Source: Sulfitobacter indolifex
GTDB lineage: Bacteria; Pseudomonadota; Alphaproteobacteria; Rhodobacterales; Rhodobacteraceae
Assembly: GCF_022788655.1 (NCBI RefSeq)
Contig: NZ_CP084951.1
Location: 1,612,001 to 1,676,000, forward strand
Direction of reading: 5' to 3'
Length of the DNA stretch: 64,000 bases
Shown here: positions 63,546-64,000 of the stretch, piece by piece
How positions within the stretch are numbered: position 1 is the first letter of the stretch
Layout of the letters: each line of letters opens with the position of its first letter
Made by a program: the position numbers and the translations under genes
Notes under the pieces: model-generated
Told to the model about the DNA's origin: nothing
Database searches by the model: none
Seen by the model: the letters and a program-made list of their open reading frames with translations, nothing else

Positions 63546-63568
63546 GTCATTTAAAAAGGCCCCGCTTG

Positions 63569-64000
63569 ATGCCCATTGCGATGAACGGGGTGCTCCCCAA
63601 CCAACAGATTGCAGCGATGATCGAAAGTGGTGCCATTGCCGCTGATCCTGCCGTGACCACTGCACAAATCCAGCCTGCAAGCCTCGACCTGCGCCTCGGC
63701 ACGGTTGCGTATCGCGTGCGGGCGTCCTTCCTTGCCGGCCACGGGGCCAAAGTCGCCGATCGGTTGGAAGAGTTCGAGATGCACCGCGTGGATCTGAGCG
63801 AAGGTGCCGTGCTGGAAAAGGGCTGCGTCTATGTCGTGCCCCTGATGGAAACGCTGGCCCTGTCCGAAGGGGTCTCTGCGGTCGCCAACGCCAAGAGCTC
63901 TACCGGGCGGCTTGATCTGCTGACACGTACCATCACCGACGGCGGGACCGAGTTTGACCGGATAGCACCAGGCTACACTGGACCGCTTTATGCCGAGATT
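63569..64000 (+). CDS. dcd: 2'-deoxycytidine 5'-triphosphate deaminase, N-terminal part
   Basis: The first 144 codons of a gene cut by the window end. The product starts MPIAMNGVLPNQQIAAMIESG and has QPASLDLRLGTVAYRVRASFL and ANAKSSTGRLDLLTRTITDGG, the DCD/dUTPase-fold nucleotide site. This matches the alphaproteobacterial dCTP deaminase form (Pfam PF06559), which is longer than E. coli Dcd. It makes dUTP from dCTP for dTMP synthesis. AAAAAGG lies about ten bases before the ATG at 63569, which is preferred to the ATG at 63581. The frame is open to the last base. Confidence 0.88.
   Translation, partial: MPIAMNGVLPNQQIAAMIESGAIAADPAVTTAQIQPASLDLRLGTVAYRVRASFLAGHGAKVADRLEEFEMHRVDLSEGAVLEKGCVYVVPLMETLALSEGVSAVANAKSSTGRLDLLTRTITDGGTEFDRIAPGYTGPLYAEI

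Overview
The window is about 64 kb of gene-dense, GC-rich chromosome from an alphaproteobacterium. It most resembles the Roseobacter group of marine Rhodobacterales. The evidence is the DUF1638, DUF4167 and DUF177 neighbourhoods, the rpmF-plsX-fabH-ihfA-merR order, the lptF-lptG-lptD-surA-pdxA-rsmA order, an alphaproteobacterial Fur/Mur protein without CxxC motifs, and genes for methylated-amine and organosulfonate use. Genus is inference; no rRNA is present. No insertion sequence, prophage or CRISPR array was seen.

Layout. 1-4.4 kb: the end of a DUF1638 gene, sufE, a lipoprotein, rnd, and a purM-purN pair. 4.5-15 kb: the accessory part. A CAU-anticodon tRNA is followed by five tightly packed minus-strand genes: a CuyA-type L-cysteate sulfo-lyase, a DegT-type aminotransferase, an Asp/Glu-type racemase, an HpsN-like member of the histidinol dehydrogenase family, and a YeiH-type exporter. 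Upstream are a dimethylglycine-dehydrogenase-like flavoprotein, a LysR regulator and a divergent purU. 15-25 kb: thioesterase, sensor kinase, metallo-hydrolase, a 40-residue protein found by reading the gap, DUF4112, ndk, an ABC-F ATPase, MarC, a membrane aspartic protease, holC and pepA. 25-33 kb: the LPS export and outer-membrane operon. 33-46 kb: DUF4167, prfA-prmC, a small secreted Cys-rich protein convergent with a DUF1499 gene, agmatinase and an M20 amidohydrolase, mazG, nucleoside hydrolase, GNAT, selO, an EamA transporter and a DEAD-box helicase. 45-58 kb: fur with a NYN-LOTUS gene, an AbrB-type membrane protein, a second EamA transporter, eno, a Gly/Ser-rich secreted protein, anmK, tyrS, an SDR, uup and an OlsB-like acyltransferase. 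58-64 kb: bamE, DUF177, rpmF-plsX-fabH-ihfA-merR, tRNA-Pro and the start of a dCTP deaminase.

How genes work together. The 4.7-9.9 kb cluster can be read as an aminosulfonate pathway. An HpsN-like enzyme would oxidise an amino-alcohol sulfonate such as cysteinolate to cysteate, as HisD oxidises histidinol to histidine. The racemase would supply the L-form, CuyA would release pyruvate, ammonia and sulfite, and YeiH would export the sulfur. This is a hypothesis. The flavoprotein and purU next door form a one-carbon module: the first loads methyl carbon onto tetrahydrofolate and the second releases formate. The rest is mostly conserved core: purines, LPS transport, translation termination, fatty-acid initiation and nucleotide-pool cleaning.
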